Source: Limanda limanda (taxonomy: Eukaryota > Chordata > Actinopteri > Pleuronectiformes > Pleuronectidae). From it: 64,000 bases of DNA. Below the pieces are notes generated by a model that worked only from the letters and a program-made list of their open reading frames with translations, ran no database searches and was not told the DNA's origin. Every line of letters starts with the position of its first letter. The first letter of the stretch is position 1. A program made the translations under genes and the position numbers. Below are positions 59,889 to 64,000 of the stretch, one piece after another. Location: positions 5,326,188-5,390,187 of the forward strand of contig NC_083642.1 of assembly GCF_963576545.1 (NCBI RefSeq), in the 5' to 3' direction.

Positions 59889-61518
59889 GCTCCAGTATGC
59901 TTCTCCGTGTCCGCGGTGCGCGGAGAGACGCATGGATCCCACGGACTCTTTTTGATTTATGCTTCTCGGACAACTTTACGTTCTGAAAACAATTTACCGC
60001 CAAACAGTAGGTGGCGCAACGGAAGACAAGCTCAGAGAAGCCTACCCCAAATTGTGCGTAGAAGAAGTCCACATGTGTTTATTTACTTTCTCCCGGATTC
60101 CCTCACACACAGTGAACGATGGGAACTAACAGAACTAAATAAAGTGACACCCAGCGGGTCAAAATGCTGATACTATAGTTTCTTAGCGCAGCGGTTCCCC
60201 GGTCTTGTTTCCGAACTGCGTTGCTAATCCCACAGCTTGATGCTACACGGAGGCAGCTAGCTCCCCCCCCCCAGCTTCCACACACTGTCAGCAGGGACTC
60301 CCGATACTAACTACTGCCCAGTGTTTGCTTCTAACCTGACGGTGTTTGAGAAACAGTGTCATGATAGCAGTGGAATTAATGTCGTGACAGCGGGTTTGTG
60401 CGGTGTTACCACCGCAGTAAGCATGGTGGCTAGCACGCTAGCGCCGTTATGAAAATGCATTATAACCGTATGTGACCGTTGTTAAAAACGTGATCTTTTA
60501 TTCCTTAAGAGATAGAAGGTCCGAACTCAGTTTGGTCAAATCAAGTATTTATTTAGGAAGCAATGAACAGGTTACGGCAAAAGACAATGGGCTTCCTCTA
60601 CATTAGGTGTATCAGAGCGCCCTGAACATCCGGCGCATGTCCATTTTATACATTAGATCTTCTGTCCTCCTCCTCGGAAGTGCGCACGCGTAATCCATCC
60701 TCCTGGCTTTTGGAATAAGGAAGTAGAACAGGGAGACACTCCCAGTGACGCTATAGTTGCTAGGCAACCTGCTTACTTCATAAATGTCCTTCAACCACAG
60801 ATGCAATGTGGGCCAAAGGTGTTTACAATGGGAGAAAATATTATTATGTTTCAGCTATTTCAAAACATCCTGCCTGTGTAAACATTCGCAACAACTTAAC
60901 CCAAACAACATACAGAATGAAGTCAACAGAGTCACTCTGTCTCCGTCCTCGAGAACTTTATCAGACAGCTGTTGGAACTCTGGGTGAGTTTAATGAATCT
61001 AATGAAATTATGCTTTAATATCCAAAAGTTAAGTATTAGACAAGTAAAAAGATTTATTATTAACACTTAGCAGCAACAGTTATTAAAATCATTTGTATGA
61101 AGGCATAATATCTAACTAAAACTGTCTCTAGCTTTATTTGGTTGGAATTATGTCTGCACAGAGAGAAACTAAAATTTGAAATCTCAACACCGTACACACA
61201 TGCCGTTAGTGCTCTACATGCCACCGTCAGCCGGACAACTCCGCTGGCTTTACACACTTTCACATTTATCGTAGAATCACAGTTGTGTTTGGGTTTGATG
61301 TGACACAGGGAATGAAGCATGTAGTTTGAGTCCGGAAATGATGTTGTTACGAAATGCTGTCGTTAGCGGACCAATCACAGCCAAGGGCTGTCCCTAGGCT
61401 CTCCGAAATAACCACGGATAGTTAGAAAAATCAGAGGTGCACAAAAAGCTCTCCGAGGCGCTCGGAGTGGGCGTTTCTCTGTCCGTGTCAGTAAAAAACG
61501 GAGAAGCATATATCAGCC
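59889..61518. mobile_element. DNA transposon-like block with ATGCTTCTCCGT termini
   Basis: The left end GCTCCAGTATGCTTCTCCGT and the reverse complement of the right end (GGCTGATATATGCTTCTCCGT) share ATGCTTCTCCGT, and both ends continue with GGAGAG/CGGACAGAG-like phrases. The pattern suits a PIF-Harbinger-type non-autonomous element. No transposase was recognised and no target duplication was confirmed. Confidence 0.45.
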
Positions 61519-61800
61519 TTAAAGCTTCTCTGACAAACACAATGTCATTCATTAATATTAAGGCAAAATAAAAGCTCCTCGGTGGTCTTCATTATGGGCA
61601 GGAATAAGTAAGGCAAGTTAAAAGAGTATCAGATATGTACATTACTGTCGACCAACCAGAGCAACAAGCAGTAGCTGAGGACTGAGCTGTTGCAATAATG
61701 CATTAAATGTGATACCATAAATAATATACATATTTATAATATCATTCATGATACCCTGTAACTATGAATATATTATATTTTATTGGACTTAGTGATATTT

Positions 61801-62237
61801 TTTCTTTCCTGGATGGGTGAGGAGCTAAAATCCCTTTCAAACACTGGTCCTGCGGCATTAATTATAATATATTCACCTCAGTATTTATCATTGTACATGA
61901 AGGATACATGTGTGTATTTATGTGTTTAGCTTCGCAGGATCATTGGAGATTTCGGGGCTCAAATCTCCATCCTCATCATGGTGCTGGTGGATTACACCAT
62001 ACCAGACACATACACACAAGTACGACTTAAACCACTGGAACTTTAAATAAATGTACCAAAAAGACACAATAGAGAGAGTGTCAGGGGTGGACTTAATGTG
62101 ACAAGTCCCGAGAAACGCGGCTGGGTCATCAACCCTCTGGGCTCGGAAGGTCAATTCCCCGTCTGGATGATGTTCGCCTGCTGTTTGCCGGCTATGCTGG
62201 TTTTCATCCTAATCTTCATGGAGACGCAGATCACCAC
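61801..62237 (+). CDS. SLC4 anion exchanger, displaced later exons
   Basis: 61801-61815 is the end of an exon (FFPGW) plus its intron start, identical over 43 bp to 63958-64000. Exon 61930-62019 encodes [20 protein letters not shown] and [10 protein letters not shown] (30 aa). Exon 62077-62237 encodes [18 protein letters not shown] and [14 protein letters not shown]. In AE1-AE3 (SLC4A1-3), which exchange chloride for bicarbonate across the plasma membrane, these residues come directly after the exon that here lies at 63806-63973. The order is therefore permuted. The intron between the two exons is only 57 bp with a weak pyrimidine tract, and the expected KL before SV is missing. The family is clear; A1-like versus A2-like is not. 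Confidence 0.85.
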
Positions 62238-62522
62238 GTGATGAATAATGGGAGCTACGCAATCCTCAGACAGTCGCCCCATGTAAACTGTGCAGGGAAC
62301 GAGACCGGCTTCTTGGTAATAAGGGTGTAATAATACACTGAAGACTGATTTGGGGAAATAGTTCTCTCTGTAAACTTGTTGAATCTTCCTCTCTTATAAC
62401 AGGCACTTGTGAAGTAGAAAGTACACCTTCGGAGGGGGGGGGGGGGCGGTCTCCTGAAACTACCAAGTCCTTGTGTAAAAAATGATTCATTATTGTGAAC
62501 AACAATTTTAAGTTATCTCAAG

Positions 62523-63973
62523 GCGTTACCCTCACTATGTCAGTGACCTGAGGGACGCCATAGACTTGCCGTGCTTGGCCACTGTCTTTGTTATTTATTT
62601 TGCGTCACTCTCCCCGGCGATAACATTTGGAGGCCTGCTCGGTGAGTGTCACAGGAGCTGAACCATCTGTGAAATCTACTGTCAAATCCCTTTCATGCTT
62701 TCCATGAGAGGTCCAACAGTGAAACTTAACACCCTGCTTGTGTCCATTGTGGTGTTAATGTGTTGCGTGTGTGTTGTTTGCAGACGAGAAGACGGACGGC
62801 CTAATTGGCGTAACAGAGCTGATTGTGGCGACCTCCATCCAGGGCATGATCTTCTGCCTGCTTGGGGATCATTCGCTGCTGGTCGTGGGCTTCTCCGGAC
62901 CCATGCTTTTTTTTGAGGAGGCATTTCACAAAGTAAGTCCAAAATAGTTAATCAACTTACAAAGACCCGACAAAGAGACTCTCCAGGTGATAGCATATTC
63001 CTACAATTTGAAAATCTAGCTGAGGTACTTTCAAGTTTGTTGTTTGTGTAGATGTTTTTTTAAAACCCCTAAAAACTTGGTTTTATTTTTCTAAAACGAT
63101 TAAAGATCTTGACTCGGTTGACCATCACCTGTAAAACTCTAATTGACAGAGCATGTCTCTTTATTGTACGACTGACTACTTCTCTAAACACTAATGTTGA
63201 ATGTCTCTGCTTTCACAGTTCTGCAATTTGTACGAAATTGAATACTTAACGGGCCGCGTCTTGATCGGGTTCTGGCTGATCATCATCGTGGTTTTCACGA
63301 TGCCGGCCGAAGGCAGTGTCCTGGTCCGCTTCCTCTCCCGCTTCACCCAGGAGATCTACTCAGTTCTCATATCCGTCATATCTATCTGCGAGACCTTCAT
63401 CCAGCTCGGCAGGGTACGCCTGGACCTTGAAATAACAACTCCTGATTACAAAAGTTTTTTGTTGGCACGCTGGGAGATTATTTCACTGACACTAAACCAA
63501 ACAGACTAATTTTTGGATGATATTCAAAACCCTGGGTAGAAATTAGTCTGTTTTTCTAGCAAGTGCACCTGAAATCATCTGTGATTGATTGGCCCTGAAA
63601 GTTAAATGGATTTTAACCATTATCCAGTGTTATGGTTTTGGATGGTTTGCTTTACCCTAGGTTTATGGCACCGACTTGAAAGCCGCTTGGTTTTGGGCAA
63701 ATTGTATTTTTCCAGAAAGTGTAATTCATGAGTAATCACACAGACGTACATGCAGCTTGTGTGTATTCTGTAGTAACAATGTTGTGCTCTAATTCACACC
63801 CTCAGACTTTCAAGGAGCACCCACTGGTTCTGTGCAACTGCACCTCCCCTTTATCGCAGAACGTCCGAGGGAAGCCCAACACGGCGCTGCTCTCCCTGGT
63901 CCTCATGGCCGGGACGTTTCTGATCGCCTACTTCCTGCGCCAGTTCAAGAACGGTGCTTTCTTTCCTGGATGG
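62523..63973 (+). CDS. SLC4 anion exchanger, membrane-domain exons
   Basis: Four in-phase exons. 62523-62641: [24 protein letters not shown]. 62784-62932: [31 protein letters not shown]. 63219-63413: [34 protein letters not shown]. 63806-63973: [31 protein letters not shown]. These are the first membrane spans of the SLC4A1-3 bicarbonate/chloride exchangers. The extracellular loop in the last exon is short (about 20 residues), with a potential N-glycosylation site (NCTS). FLRQFKNG and EIEYLTGR resemble fish AE1, while GWVINPLG in the displaced exons resembles AE2. The cytoplasmic domain exons are not seen upstream in the window. Confidence 0.93.
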
Positions 63974-64000
63974 GTGAGGAGCTAAAATCCCTTTCAAACA

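Overview
The window is nuclear DNA of a ray-finned (teleost) fish. It has spliced genes with GT/AG junctions, dense CA/GT microsatellites, typical teleost repeats (hAT and piggyBac-like DNA elements, an L1-clade LINE, a solo LTR), and protein-coding exons whose closest matches in my knowledge are vertebrate immune and membrane genes. One 200-N assembly gap lies at 5068-5267. All introns, products and family names below come from reading the sequence by eye; no database search was run.

Layout. 1-7000: mostly repeats, an orphan signal-peptide exon and the gap. 7012-8381 (minus): the tail, transmembrane and stalk exons and half of an Ig exon of a receptor gene. 8382-15958: a 7.6 kb inverted repeat with about 3.6 kb arms and a 323 bp loop, each arm carrying a spliced-looking unit. 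15959-16954: a hAT transposase fragment whose terminus sits inside a tRNA-Glu. 17686-20419 (plus): a class I cytokine receptor resembling the beta-c alpha chains, lacking recognisable D2 and membrane exons. 22070-24644 (minus): an SH2D1A/SAP-like adaptor. 24867-40080: a tandem duplication, each unit carrying a six-exon homologue of human CXorf38 (minus). 41906-42803: a second copy of 0.68 kb from 7705-8381 that continues into the complete Ig exon. 42932-49641: a LINE and hAT elements stacked in the next intron. 49650-49977: a CD300/pIgR-like V-set exon. 50117-52661 (minus): a complete two-Ig transmembrane receptor. 53145-58165: GGGCCCGAGCAC-type elements split by a 2.57 kb solo LTR. 59889-61518: a DNA-transposon-like block. 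61801-64000 (plus): exons of an SLC4 anion exchanger in permuted order.

The genes make immunological sense together: two Ig-type receptors, a cytokine receptor, and an SH2 adaptor of the family that binds SLAM-type tails. This is context, not proof of joint function.

The most notable signals are structural. One receptor gene (V - C2 - stalk - TM) is intact in splice phase but split by about 33.5 kb, with direct 0.68 kb duplicates at both edges. The anion exchanger also has its later exons before its earlier ones. Either these are real segmental rearrangements or the scaffold is misjoined in two places. The CXorf38 pair is the best biological lead: coding exons look more diverged than the neighbouring introns, and one copy has lost the start of an exon through a microhomology deletion.
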